The translations under genes and the position numbers were made by a program. The notes beneath the pieces were generated by a model that saw only the letters and a list, made by a program, of their open reading frames with translations, searched no databases and was not told the DNA's origin. Source: JABMQB01 sp963677475 (lineage in GTDB: Bacteria; Bacteroidota; Bacteroidia; Bacteroidales; Prolixibacteraceae). From it: a stretch of 64,000 bases of DNA. Location of the stretch: the NCBI GenBank assembly GCA_963677475.2, contig CAXXQD010000017.1:1-64000 (forward strand), given 5' to 3'. Shown piece by piece: positions 26,718-36,564 of the stretch; the stretch's first letter is position 1; each line of letters begins with the position of its first letter.

Positions 26718-28226
26718 CTAAGGATTGTTTTCTTCAATATCCGGATTATTATCCGTCTCACTAATTGGCAACTGATATGTAAACTTCCAATCTTCTGCTG
26801 GAACAACTAATTTTCCTGCGTCTGGATGGTTACTACCCGCATAATCCCTGTTAATCCCAAGTTTCAATCGTTTAACATCAAATAAAGCAATTCCCAATTC
26901 TCCCCATAACTCAATCCTTCTTTGCATACGAATTTCAGCCAACAAATCAGAAGGGGCAACGAAATTAGGATCACGGGTCTGTATTAGCTCATTCAGCAGG
27001 TTGGCAGCTTGCGAAGTTTGACCTTGTTCTGCTAAAGCCTCCGCTTCGATCAAGTACATTTCAGCAGCCCTCATATAAACTAAATCTTGTGTATTATCAG
27101 CACCGTCATCGCTTGCCCCAAACTTACCATTTACATAGGCAGGAAGTGTTGTACCATTATATCCCCCATTCGGGAATGTTGATCCATCAGGTGATTGATA
27201 TGCACTTTTACGAACATCGGTACTACTCATATGATCGTACAACCTTTTATCAATAGCCTTAAGCATTCCTGTTAAAGCTGCATATCCATAGCTCATACTT
27301 GACATAAACGATGGGAAATTAACAATTCCTGATTTAACAATGTCAAGTTCCCCATTAACAGGTGTCCCAAACATCCATTCAGGATTACTAATATATTTAA
27401 AGCCATCAAGATATTGCTCTCCAGACATTGGGGCGTATCCCTGACGCGCAGCATTTGCTGCACTTGCTGCTAAACTCCATTCTTCCATTGAAAGATAAAC
27501 ACGGGCTAAGAATCCATTAGTAACACTTTTGTTGATAAATCCTTTTCCTGGCCTGTTGTATCCATCTAACAAAGTTACAGCTTCTTTCAGGTCATCAACC
27601 ATTTGTGTATAAATCTCGGTCATTGAAGCCCTGGGATAACCATTCTCACTAGCAACTTCAGTAACTAAAGGAACTGCAGGATCGTTTTCGTGCCCAACGT
27701 AAGTTTTTTGGTATACTTGTACCAAATAATGATAACTATAAGCCCTTGTAGCTAATGCTTGCCCCCTATATGCTTTTAGTTGGGCATCATCAACATCTTC
27801 AGGAACCTGGACAATAATATCATTGGCCATTTTAATATTCCTGTAAAAGAATTTCCAAATATAATCAGGGTGACGATAATTATCATTTCGACTATCCAAA
27901 AGGTAATCATACCAGTACCAACCATAAGATCCTGATGTTTGAACCACATCTTCTCCCATCATATCACAAATATGTAAAATACTGTTTATTCCATAGTCAT
28001 CATGCTGTCCAGTACTCAAAAAATTATACGCTGAGAGATGAGCATACATTCCAGCAAGCATTGGTTCTAAAATTAAAGCTAGTGCTTCAGGATCTGAACT
28101 TGCCAATTCAGTAATCTGAGATTGAGATACAGTAGATGATGGTTCTGTATCAAGAGCATCTTCGCATGAAGTAAATACCAGTGAGGCAATACTTAATATA
28201 AGTAAAAATTTATAGAATCTTTTCAT
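26718..28226 (-). CDS. RagB/SusD family nutrient-binding lipoprotein
   Basis: 502 aa. The lipobox VFTSC at about residue 20 follows the signal MKRFYKFLLILSIASL. The TPR-like helical body has SusD marks: LATRAYSYHYLVQVYQKTY, GFLARVYLSMEEWSLAASAANAA, and the conserved C-terminal block DLVYMRAAEMYLIEAEALAEQGQ followed by RMQRRIELWGELGIALFDVKR. SusD proteins form a lid on the SusC channel and bind the substrate. It lies 20 nt downstream of its susC and 24 nt upstream of the adhesin-domain gene. The lack of any glycoside hydrolase nearby leaves open whether the ligand is a glycan or a peptide. Confidence 0.92.
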   Translation of the reverse strand: MKRFYKFLLILSIASLVFTSCEDALDTEPSSTVSQSQITELASSDPEALALILEPMLAGMYAHLSAYNFLSTGQHDDYGINSILHICDMMGEDVVQTSGSYGWYWYDYLLDSRNDNYRHPDYIWKFFYRNIKMANDIIVQVPEDVDDAQLKAYRGQALATRAYSYHYLVQVYQKTYVGHENDPAVPLVTEVASENGYPRASMTEIYTQMVDDLKEAVTLLDGYNRPGKGFINKSVTNGFLARVYLSMEEWSLAASAANAARQGYAPMSGEQYLDGFKYISNPEWMFGTPVNGELDIVKSGIVNFPSFMSSMSYGYAALTGMLKAIDKRLYDHMSSTDVRKSAYQSPDGSTFPNGGYNGTTLPAYVNGKFGASDDGADNTQDLVYMRAAEMYLIEAEALAEQGQTSQAANLLNELIQTRDPNFVAPSDLLAEIRMQRRIELWGELGIALFDVKRLKLGINRDYAGSNHPDAGKLVVPAEDWKFTYQLPISETDNNPDIEENNP

Positions 28227-28246
28227 AACGAAATATGTTTTAATAA

Positions 28247-31200
28247 TTAAAATGTAAGATTCAATCCGACTGATACAGTCTTAATTGGGGAATAGTTCAT
28301 ATTTCCACCACCAATCACTCCATCAAAATATTGTCTGGGATCGAGACCTTGTCGTTTTGAAATTAATAGAAGATTATCACCAGCTACATAAAACCTAAGG
28401 CTTTCTATTCCAACTTCTTTGGTTAAACGTTGAGGCAATGTGTACCCTAACACAACGTTTTTAATGGCAAAATAATCTGACTCAATAAGGAAACGGTCAC
28501 TTGTACCGTTGGTATTTAAATATCCATCAACTCGTGGAACATCGGTATCGGTATTTTGTGGAGTCCATCTTTTATGAATGTCTTTGTGCCAGTTCGTACC
28601 AACATCATTTGACCCTGCAGCATGCATAAAGGTTGCATAAATACCATCGTATGCCCAACCTCCCATTTGATATGCTGTTTGCACTGTTAAGTCAATTCCT
28701 TTAAAATCAAAGTACAAAGCTGCTCCTCCAAAAACATCAGGAATCGCACTTTTATTTACAATATAGCGTGTAGCTTTTGTATAATCTGCTGTGGTTTCTA
28801 TTCCTGTTACATTTCCTTCAGCATCTACCACATCCATATCCCATAAAGCTTGCCCATTGGTTTTATCTACGCCTGCATATCTTCTCATAAAGAAATCAAA
28901 AGGAGAACCTCCTTCAAGCCATTTTTGGGTTCCACGAATCAAACCATCTTCTTTATAGATATCTGGCAATTCTGTAATGGTAGTCTTTACATGAGTTGCA
29001 TTGAATGAAACAGAAAAATTGAAGTCATTTTGTTTAATAACTTCAGCTTTAAGCTCTAACTCTACCCCGGCATTATCTAATTCTCCAAGATTAAAAGGAA
29101 TGGTTGAAATACCAGATGAAGGAGCTTGAGGCAACTTAAACAGCAGATCACTACTAGTTCTTTTAAAATAATCTAAATTACCCGTAATCCTGTCCAGGAA
29201 TCCAAAATCTAATCCAAGGGATAATGACTTATTACTCTCCCATTTTAGATCAGGATTTCCTTTAAAAGCAAATTTCAACCCAATTTCTCCATCATTATTA
29301 ACCACATCGTATTGATCTTCATAGGCATAATAATAATATGTTCCTCCTAAATTATCATTACCAATGCTTCCGTAACTAACACGAAGTTTTAACAAATCAA
29401 CGAAGGATGCATCTTGAATAAAATCTTCATCACTAATAATCCATGAAGCTCCTGCAGACCAAAACGTTCCCCACCTATTATCCGGATGGAAGCGGGAAGA
29501 ACCATCATAACGGGCACTTGCATCAAAGAAATATTTTTCCTGGAAACCATAGTTTAAATGTCCAAAATAACTCTCCAAAGAATAATCGTAGCCATAAGAT
29601 CCTACGCTACTTGTAACAACGGCCCAATCCATTTCGGTTATTTCAGGGAATAAGAAATTCTGTTTCGTTCCATAATTCCTTGAATATGTCCATTTATACA
29701 ATTCGTGACCAACTTTTGCAGTTATTTTATGGTCCGAATTTATGGTTTTGTCGTATGACAAAATTTGGTTAGAGTTAATACTTCGTTGGATTGTGCTATT
29801 TTTATAAATAGAACCTCCCACTTCTGCAAATTGTCCAATTTGGTTATTATCAACACTCAAACGGTTTTCCTGTATATTGTCAACACCAAGGTTCAAAATT
29901 AGTTTTAATTCATTTGTAAAACTCACTTCTGCATTAGCACTAATATTAACCCTGTCAAGTGCTGTTTCTTCAATATTTAGTTTTTGTGTTCCAGCTGGAT
30001 TAGCCAAAGTCATCACAGGCCTTTTCATATCGGCCCTTGTACCAAAATCATATTGTTTATTTCCATTATTGTCATAAACGAAACTACCGTCAAGATTATG
30101 TTGGTATAAAGGATAAATTGGGGCGACAACAGCTGCTACATAAAAAATATTCGCAGAACTGGTTCCAGTAGATGTAGGGTTCTCTGTACTGGTATGGATA
30201 TAAGAAATATTGCTTCCTATCTTAAGCCAATCGGTGATATCCTGATTTAATTTAAGCCTGGAAGTGTACCTTTCAAAACCACTATTTGGTGTATAACCAG
30301 TATCATCAAGGTAGTTAAAAGAAAGGAAATAATTTGTTCCTGAAGTGTTCCCACTAATCGAAACAGAATGTTCCTGACGTAAACCATCTTCATAAATTTC
30401 ATCGGCCCAATCTTCATGGTATAATAGATTCGCAGATGGGTTAAGTTTCCCTGTTAGCGGATCAATAAGCAAATTATCGGCTACATCATAGTTATTATAA
30501 CCAAGACCCCATTCAACTGCACCGGAACTAGGATTTGTATATTTTATCAGTCGTTCAGAAGCATATTTCCCTGCTTGAATCCAGGATAAAGGACTATCAG
30601 CCAGATAATACCTATTGTTACGTAAAGCTTCCCAATACATTTCGTAATACGCTCCTGGATCGGTCATTACATCGTAGTTTTTATATGCTTTTGTATTGAC
30701 CCCGAACTTACTGTCAATTACAACTTTAGGTTTGGAGCTATTTCCTCTTTTTGTTGTAATTAAAATAACACCGTTTGCAGCACGTGCACCATACAATGAC
30801 GTTGCAGAAGCATCTTTTAAAACGGTCATTGACTCAATATCTGCCTGACTAATGTTATTCACACTTCCTTCATACGGCATACCATCAACAACATATAGGG
30901 GACTACTACTTGCAGATAATGAACCCATTCCGCGAATACGAACCGAAGAACCACTACCCGGTTGTCCTGAACTTGTTGCAGTTTGAACACCTGCTACACT
31001 CCCTTCTAATGCACGAGAAACATTTGAAACTTGGATTTTTTGAAGTTCTTCACCTTTTATCGCAGCTTGCGATCCGGTTAAAGACTTTTTAGTTTGCGTA
31101 CCATAAGCAACAATAACAACTTCGTTAATTCCCACATTTGCTTGTCCTAAAACAACATCAATCTTGTCAGAAGTAATAGGAACTTCTTGGGCCTCCATAC

Positions 31201-31432
31201 CCACAAAACTGACAACCAGCAAACTGGCATCATTAGGTACTTGCAACTGATATTGACCATCAATATTAGTGGTTGTACCAATCGTTGTACCTTTTACAAT
31301 TACGGACGCTCCAGGTATCGTACTTCCATCTTCCGAACTAGTAACCGTTCCTGAAATACTTTTTACCTGGGCATTCACAATATGTATTCCCACAAAGGCA
31401 ATACACAAAAGTAATAGCGCAAATTTTTTCAT
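28247..31432 (-). CDS. SusC/RagA family TonB-linked outer membrane transporter
   Basis: 1061 aa. Signal peptide (cut near NAQ, residue 22), then a carboxypeptidase-regulatory-like domain (about 25-105, SGTVTSSEDGSTIPGASVIVKGT), the TonB-box/plug region with NEVVIVAYGTQTKKSLTGS and the SusC signature ADIESMTVLKDASATSLYGARAANGVILITTKRG (about 200-232), and a long beta barrel ending SPIKTVSVGLNLTF with a terminal Phe. It imports an oligomer across the outer membrane with energy from TonB-ExbBD. It is the first gene of the minus-strand unit. The 397-nt upstream region carries tandem palindromes. Confidence 0.93.
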   Translation of the reverse strand: MKKFALLLLCIAFVGIHIVNAQVKSISGTVTSSEDGSTIPGASVIVKGTTIGTTTNIDGQYQLQVPNDASLLVVSFVGMEAQEVPITSDKIDVVLGQANVGINEVVIVAYGTQTKKSLTGSQAAIKGEELQKIQVSNVSRALEGSVAGVQTATSSGQPGSGSSVRIRGMGSLSASSSPLYVVDGMPYEGSVNNISQADIESMTVLKDASATSLYGARAANGVILITTKRGNSSKPKVVIDSKFGVNTKAYKNYDVMTDPGAYYEMYWEALRNNRYYLADSPLSWIQAGKYASERLIKYTNPSSGAVEWGLGYNNYDVADNLLIDPLTGKLNPSANLLYHEDWADEIYEDGLRQEHSVSISGNTSGTNYFLSFNYLDDTGYTPNSGFERYTSRLKLNQDITDWLKIGSNISYIHTSTENPTSTGTSSANIFYVAAVVAPIYPLYQHNLDGSFVYDNNGNKQYDFGTRADMKRPVMTLANPAGTQKLNIEETALDRVNISANAEVSFTNELKLILNLGVDNIQENRLSVDNNQIGQFAEVGGSIYKNSTIQRSINSNQILSYDKTINSDHKITAKVGHELYKWTYSRNYGTKQNFLFPEITEMDWAVVTSSVGSYGYDYSLESYFGHLNYGFQEKYFFDASARYDGSSRFHPDNRWGTFWSAGASWIISDEDFIQDASFVDLLKLRVSYGSIGNDNLGGTYYYYAYEDQYDVVNNDGEIGLKFAFKGNPDLKWESNKSLSLGLDFGFLDRITGNLDYFKRTSSDLLFKLPQAPSSGISTIPFNLGELDNAGVELELKAEVIKQNDFNFSVSFNATHVKTTITELPDIYKEDGLIRGTQKWLEGGSPFDFFMRRYAGVDKTNGQALWDMDVVDAEGNVTGIETTADYTKATRYIVNKSAIPDVFGGAALYFDFKGIDLTVQTAYQMGGWAYDGIYATFMHAAGSNDVGTNWHKDIHKRWTPQNTDTDVPRVDGYLNTNGTSDRFLIESDYFAIKNVVLGYTLPQRLTKEVGIESLRFYVAGDNLLLISKRQGLDPRQYFDGVIGGGNMNYSPIKTVSVGLNLTF

Positions 31433-31829
31433 AGATTAAAAAATTAAGATTTATAACTCACTTATTAACGCACATAGATTCATTCACAAACGCAAAGCAA
31501 AATAGGAATTTTTTTTCTCTTAAGTCGAAAATATGTAAAAAAATGTTAAAAAATGTAAGCATGCGTCAAGGTCAACATGCGTTAATTACTGTTAATAAAT
31601 AAGATAACAAATGATAATACGTATTTTTGCGAAGCTCAATCTCTGGTTATTCGTGACATTTGTCACGTAATAATCATGACAAATGTCATTTTTATGTATT
31701 TTTCAGAACTGAATACATGTTATAAAACAGCATGACCATATCCAATAAAAATAGAAATAATATATTAATATTTTGAACATAATTTCTTATTATCTCAAAA
31801 AAACATTAAGGCTTTAATGCATCATTTTT
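31433..31829. other. 397-nt divergent regulatory region between susC-type and CPBP genes
   Basis: No reading frame is supported here. The region is AT-rich. It holds a direct repeat ATGCGTCAA / ATGCGTTAA (31561-31569, 31577-31585), a plus-strand TATTTTTG (31622-31629, matching TAnnTTTG), two copies of a palindrome (listed separately), and CATTAA-GGCT-TTAATG at 31804-31819 just before the CPBP start. I see no clear minus-strand consensus promoter for susC. Confidence 0.6.
31652..31689. promoter_or_regulatory. Tandem palindromic operator candidate
   Basis: Two related inverted repeats: CGTGACA-TT-TGTCACG (31652-31667) and ATGACA-AA-TGTCAT (31676-31689). Their cores, TGACATTTGTCA and TGACAAATGTCA, are exact reverse complements of each other, with centres 23 bp apart, about two helical turns. 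This is the arrangement expected for two dimers of one regulator on the same DNA face. The form recalls Crp/Fnr-type sites, but the regulator is unknown. Confidence 0.6.
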
Positions 31830-32732
31830 ATGAAAAAAGAAACACATAGAGATACTAAAAAATGGGCGAAATGGACTTCTACACTTCTGTTTATCCCAAC
31901 CTGGCTGCTTGTAACAGGAATATTTCAACTACTTGCTTTACAAATTAACCAATTCCTTTTAGATTCTGACATTGACCTATTGCCAGCAACAAGTAGTTTG
32001 GCAATTTCAAGGCTCCTTTTTATACAAATCGCTATGCTTTTTAGTGGTGTTGGAACCACGTTTTTGTTCTGGACGTTAATACAAAAACGCAAATTTAAAG
32101 AAATCGGCTTAAAGTGTTCGTTTAACGATTTTAAAAATGGTTTTTGGGGTTTCTTAACTGGAATAATACTTATTGCATTAATTGTGTTTGTTCTGCTATT
32201 AACCGGAAACGTAAAAATAAATTATATAGGCATCCAATGGCAATATCTGAAGTACTATCTATTTCTATTCTTATTGGTCGCATTTAACGAAGAATTGGTA
32301 TCGCGGGGATTTTTGCTAGGAAATCTTTCGAGGTTAATGAATAAATATGTTGCCGTATTCATTGTTGCCCTATTATTTTCCCTCGCCCATTTTTTTAATC
32401 CAAATATTAACCTAATGGGTAAGCTAAACATTTTAATTGCCGGTATTTTATTGGGTTTGCCATATATTTATACCAATTCGTTATGGTTCTCAATTGGCTT
32501 GCATTTTAGCTGGAACTTTTTTCTTGGGCCAATAGTTGGATCAAATGTTAGCGGAAACGAAATTTATCACCCAGCATGCATGGTCAAGTATTCAGGAAAC
32601 GAAATAGTAACTGGTGGCAAATTTGGTTTTGAAGGATCGATAGTACTTACAATTACTGCAATCTTTCTAATAGTTGCTCTCGGTTTTTATTTTGAGCGTA
32701 AAAAAAGAATGATGCCAGCTACTAATTACTGA
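31830..32732 (+). CDS. CPBP family intramembrane metalloprotease
   Basis: 300 aa with about eight membrane segments. The Abi/CPBP motifs are visible: EELVSRGFLLG (EExxxR) near residue 155, FSLAHFFNP with the second-motif His near 188, and SIGLHFSWNFF near 230 with the third-motif His. Family members are glutamate-type intramembrane proteases related to Rce1, with roles in protein processing or bacteriocin self-immunity; the specific role here is unknown. The C-terminus overlaps the convergent recN gene by 11 nt. It is divergent to the SusC-type transporter gene and shares its regulatory region. Confidence 0.85.
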   Translation: MKKETHRDTKKWAKWTSTLLFIPTWLLVTGIFQLLALQINQFLLDSDIDLLPATSSLAISRLLFIQIAMLFSGVGTTFLFWTLIQKRKFKEIGLKCSFNDFKNGFWGFLTGIILIALIVFVLLLTGNVKINYIGIQWQYLKYYLFLFLLVAFNEELVSRGFLLGNLSRLMNKYVAVFIVALLFSLAHFFNPNINLMGKLNILIAGILLGLPYIYTNSLWFSIGLHFSWNFFLGPIVGSNVSGNEIYHPACMVKYSGNEIVTGGKFGFEGSIVLTITAIFLIVALGFYFERKKRMMPATNY

Positions 32733-34377
32733 TTAATTCTTTTGCAGCATGCAATGCTGATTCTGAAGGGTTTTCGCCACTTAATAAGGATGCAATTTCA
32801 ACAACCCTTTCATCGTCATTTAGCCTCCGAATGGAAGTAAAAGTTTCGGAACTTCGTTCTTCTTTATACACCACAAAGTGGGCATCTCCTTTTCCGGCAA
32901 TCTGTGGCAAGTGCGTTATATTTATGATTTGGGTATGTTTGGAAAATTCCTTTAATATATTCCCCATCTTCAGGGCAATCTCGCCTGATATCCCCGAATC
33001 TATTTCATCAAAAATAATGGTTGGCAACTCATTTTTTGTTGCTATAATTGCTTTTAACGCAAGCATTAGTCTTGATGTTTCTCCTCCTGATGCTACCTTT
33101 GAAATTTCGTCCATTTCCCCACCCCGGTTTGCCGAAAACAGAAAGCTTATCTCATCTTTTCCTGTTGGTGAGAAATCGGTTTTTTCGCTCAATTCAATTT
33201 GAAACCTTGCATGTGGCATTCCCAATTGTTGCAGGGTATCTTTTACATCCTTATTGATTTTTTGAAATGAATTTTGCCTTTTTTGGGTTAATTTTTGAGC
33301 AGCACCATGCAACTGTTCATTAAGTTGGGTTTGTCTTTTTTCAAGTTTTGATATTTCATCATCGTATTCGGCAATATTTCCGATCTGCTTTTCAAAATTA
33401 TTCTTTAAATCAATAAGTTCTCTAATGGATGAAACATGGTGTTTTTGCTGTAAACTATATAACAAATCAAGCCGGTCCTTAACAAATTCTAATTGTTGCG
33501 GATTAACATCTGTATTTTCCGAAATACGTTCCACATCCTCTGAGATATCTTTTAATTCCAGATATGAACTCTCAAGGCGATCAGCCAAAGCCTCTGCATC
33601 TTTCAAATATGTTCCTGCCTTATTGAGTAACCCGATCCCGCTTTTCAATTCTGAAAGTAAAGAACGTTCATTACCTTCTAATATTTCTTGCAGGTTTGAA
33701 AATATACTTTTTATTTCTTCAGCATGCGACAAAAACTCCTGCTCTTCTTCCAATTGTTCCTGCTCACCATCAACAAGTTTCGATTCTTCCAATTGGTTCC
33801 ATTGAAATTCTAGATAGTCCAGTTCCGACTTTTCCTTCTCTGCCTTTTCTTTAAGTTGATCTAATTTAGTTTTGGCGTTGTTAAATTCGACAAAAACATC
33901 TCTGTAGCTTTTCAGTTCTTTTTCCACACCCGCAACTATATCGACAAGTCGGAGTTGAAAAATCTGGTTGCCCAAATCAAGGCTCTGGTGTTGGGAATGA
34001 ATATCGATTAACCTTGAAGCCATTTGCTGCATGACTGTCAGGTTAACCGGGGTATCGTTAATAAAAGCCCTCGATTTTCCACTTGGTGTTATTTCCCTCC
34101 TAAAGATTGAAACGTGTTCATAATCGAGGTCAAATTTTTCAAAATATTCAGCTAACCTATAACTTTCAACATTAAAAATCCCTTCGACAACACACTTTTG
34201 GGTTTTATTGCGCAATAAACTTAAATCTGCCCTTTTCCCGAGCATTAATTCAAGAGCGCCCAAAATAATTGATTTACCAGCTCCGGTCTCTCCTGTAATA
34301 ATATTAAAAGCGCCATCAAAATTAACCTTTAACATGTCAATTAAGGCATAATTTTTAATGGTTAAGGATGTCAGCAT
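32722..34377 (-). CDS. recN: DNA repair protein RecN
   Basis: 551 aa, SMC-like ATPase for double-strand break repair. The N-terminus MLTSLTIKNYALID and Walker A GETGAGKS at residues 29-36 are typical. About residues 160-370 form a coiled coil (LKEKAEKEKSELDYLEFQ and more). The C-terminal ABC signature VASGGETSRLMLALKAI (about 440) and Walker B TIIFDEIDSGISG (about 468) complete the head. The length is normal. It is the last gene of the block bamD-rpoZ-coaBC-DUF4835-recN, and the gap to DUF4835 is 11 nt. Confidence 0.96.
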   Translation of the reverse strand: MLTSLTIKNYALIDMLKVNFDGAFNIITGETGAGKSIILGALELMLGKRADLSLLRNKTQKCVVEGIFNVESYRLAEYFEKFDLDYEHVSIFRREITPSGKSRAFINDTPVNLTVMQQMASRLIDIHSQHQSLDLGNQIFQLRLVDIVAGVEKELKSYRDVFVEFNNAKTKLDQLKEKAEKEKSELDYLEFQWNQLEESKLVDGEQEQLEEEQEFLSHAEEIKSIFSNLQEILEGNERSLLSELKSGIGLLNKAGTYLKDAEALADRLESSYLELKDISEDVERISENTDVNPQQLEFVKDRLDLLYSLQQKHHVSSIRELIDLKNNFEKQIGNIAEYDDEISKLEKRQTQLNEQLHGAAQKLTQKRQNSFQKINKDVKDTLQQLGMPHARFQIELSEKTDFSPTGKDEISFLFSANRGGEMDEISKVASGGETSRLMLALKAIIATKNELPTIIFDEIDSGISGEIALKMGNILKEFSKHTQIINITHLPQIAGKGDAHFVVYKEERSSETFTSIRRLNDDERVVEIASLLSGENPSESALHAAKELISN

Positions 34378-34388
34378 TCTATTATGTT

Positions 34389-35297
34389 TTAGAAACTTTC
34401 CGATTTGGTAATCTTATCGTACTTAGAACCATTTGAAGGGTCAATTTCATTCAGGATTGTAACAACCCTGTTTCTTTCATCCGGGAATGATTTGGAAAAG
34501 ACATTGACCAATTCATCTGATTTAGCATCAAAGAATATCTGTAGAATATATAAAGATGGCCTACGCCTAAATACCTTTTGAAGCGCCCTCAGCGATTCCG
34601 CAATTTGAGCCCTCCCTTCCTCTGGTTTATCAGCCATCAAATCCATACCCTGCCGATGATAATTGTAAATACACTCGCGATAACTGGCATACGATTTATT
34701 TAAGATATTTTCGACCAGCCAATACCTGTTCCTTTCGCTTTCAAAAGATTTCCAGCCTGTTTCAACTGCATTTTGCGAATTATTCACAATATTTTGTGCT
34801 TTGGCAAAAAACTCTGTGCCACCCTCCGGGGAAAACGAATCGTATTCGAAACCGAGAATGATATAGGCATAATAAGCCAGAATATTGGTCAGGTTATCCC
34901 GGTTTGATGTTTCATTAAAAATAAGCGGCTGAAATTCAACATACTTGCAACGAAAATCATTGTCTTTAATGTTCAATAATACCGTTTCGTAGGTTGAATT
35001 AAAAGTAGGCCGTTTCACCTGCACCTGAATGCTCCCTTCAAACTCATCCGAGGAAATTTGCTTGTCCAAACGGATAAAAAAATTGCATTCAATCCTTTCG
35101 TTCATAGAATAAACATGGTTAGTCCATTTCCGGTTATTCATAAAGTTATTGATATCCTGCTGCATCGTACGGAATAAATTCCGGTTTGCGCCCTTAATTT
35201 GTTGCGACTGAACACTTACCCTGCACCTAAATTCCTGCGCAAAAGAAACCGGTAAAACGAAAATGATAATTAATATGGTTAAAACAATTCTTTTCAT
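34389..35297 (-). CDS. DUF4835 family periplasmic protein (PorD-like)
   Basis: 302 aa. Signal peptide MKRIVLTILIIIFVLPVSFAQ (cut near residue 21), then EFRCRVSVQSQQIKGANRNLF, the opening of DUF4835, and later ILAYYAYIILGFEYDSFSPEGG, which is strongly conserved in the family. Current family naming links DUF4835 to type IX secretion (PorD), but I recall this from general knowledge and cannot confirm it from the sequence. The neighbours recN and coaBC are the standard Bacteroidota context. It lies 26 nt downstream of coaBC. Confidence 0.88.
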   Translation of the reverse strand: MKRIVLTILIIIFVLPVSFAQEFRCRVSVQSQQIKGANRNLFRTMQQDINNFMNNRKWTNHVYSMNERIECNFFIRLDKQISSDEFEGSIQVQVKRPTFNSTYETVLLNIKDNDFRCKYVEFQPLIFNETSNRDNLTNILAYYAYIILGFEYDSFSPEGGTEFFAKAQNIVNNSQNAVETGWKSFESERNRYWLVENILNKSYASYRECIYNYHRQGMDLMADKPEEGRAQIAESLRALQKVFRRRPSLYILQIFFDAKSDELVNVFSKSFPDERNRVVTILNEIDPSNGSKYDKITKSESF

Positions 35298-35323
35298 ACG
35301 GCAATTTCAAGTCAATAAAAATA

Positions 35324-36550
35324 CTATTTTTTTGATACAGATTCCGATTCACCCAACATTGATATTAGTTTTTCTACAATATCGTTGGCAACCATTTTCT
35401 TAGATTTTAACTCAAAAACTTCGGTATTATTGTTTTTATCAACTATGGTAATTTTATTTGTATCGCCCCCAAAACCTGCACCCTTGTCGTTTAAAGAATT
35501 TAAAACTATAAAATCAAGGTTTTTCGATTTAAGTTTTTTGGTGGCATTCTCCAATTCGTTATTCGTTTCTAAAGCAAATCCTATCAAAACCTGATTTGAA
35601 CGCTTAATTTTGCCCAGTTTTGCAGCAATATCCTTTGTTGAGCTTAATTCTAAGTTCCATTCATTAGAAACCCGTTTCACCTTACTTTTTTCCATTGATT
35701 TAGGGGTATAATCGGCTACAGCTGCCGACATAATTGCCCCATCACAATCGGGGAATACTTCCATGCATGCATCATACATTTCTGAAGCACTTTCAACTTT
35801 GGTCAATTCGATATTTGAATGATTGGCTTGAATCCCAACAGGACCGGATATTAATTTAACTTTTGCCCCATGGTTTGCCAAAGACTCGGCAATTGCATAG
35901 CCCATTTTTCCGGTGGAGAAATTACTAATGAATCGAACCGGGTCGATTTTCTCAAAAGTGGGACCAGCTGTTACCAGAAATGTTTTATTCAGAAGTTTTT
36001 TTTTTGACTGCAAAAACCCTACGATAATTTCTACAATTTTTTCCGGCTCTTCCATTCTCCCCTTCCCTTCAAGGCCACTGGCAAGTTCACCCGTTCCGGG
36101 TTCAATTATATGGTTCCCGTACGATTTGAGTACCTCAAGGTTCCGACTGGTTGATGGGTGCAAAAACATGTCTAAGTCCATTGCCGGGGCAATAAATACA
36201 GTACACTTTGCCGACAGGTAAGTGGTAATGAGCATATTATCGGCAATGCCATTTGCCATTTTACCAATACTGGCTGCAGTAGCTGGTGCAACCAACATCA
36301 GATCTGCCCACAAGCCAAGATCAACATGGCTGTTCCATGTTCCATCATTGGCACCAAAAAACTCACTGATAACCGGTTTCTGGGATAATGCAGATAAGGT
36401 TACGGGCGTTATGAATTCTTTACCTGAAGGTGTAATTACCACTTGAACCTGGGCGCCTTCTTTCACCAATAACCTTAAAAGCATAGCCGCCTTGTAGGCA
36501 GCTATGCTTCCGGTAATTCCTAATATTATATTTTTATCTTTAAGCCTCAT
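35324..36550 (-). CDS. coaBC: Bifunctional phosphopantothenoylcysteine decarboxylase / phosphopantothenate-cysteine ligase
   Basis: 408 aa, two steps of coenzyme A synthesis. The CoaC flavoprotein half (1-190) has GITGSIAAYKAA at the N-terminus, the catalytic His in WNSHVDLG (about residue 76), the FMN region LVAPATAASIGKMANGIADN, and PAMDLDM in place of the classic PAMNxxM. The CoaB half (from about 190) starts VTAGPTFEKIDPVRFISNFSTGKMG and includes AAVADYTPK and the Lys in KGAGFGGDTNKI. The gene follows rpoZ by 14 nt in the housekeeping block. Length matches E. coli Dfp (406 aa). Confidence 0.96.
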   Translation of the reverse strand: MRLKDKNIILGITGSIAAYKAAMLLRLLVKEGAQVQVVITPSGKEFITPVTLSALSQKPVISEFFGANDGTWNSHVDLGLWADLMLVAPATAASIGKMANGIADNMLITTYLSAKCTVFIAPAMDLDMFLHPSTSRNLEVLKSYGNHIIEPGTGELASGLEGKGRMEEPEKIVEIIVGFLQSKKKLLNKTFLVTAGPTFEKIDPVRFISNFSTGKMGYAIAESLANHGAKVKLISGPVGIQANHSNIELTKVESASEMYDACMEVFPDCDGAIMSAAVADYTPKSMEKSKVKRVSNEWNLELSSTKDIAAKLGKIKRSNQVLIGFALETNNELENATKKLKSKNLDFIVLNSLNDKGAGFGGDTNKITIVDKNNNTEVFELKSKKMVANDIVEKLISMLGESESVSKK

Positions 36551-36564
36551 CCGCAGGCCTAATT

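Noticed and set aside
31561..31585. Direct repeat ATGCGTCAA / ATGCGTTAA
   Set aside because: Only two imperfect 9-nt copies; noted in the regulatory region entry but not called as a site.
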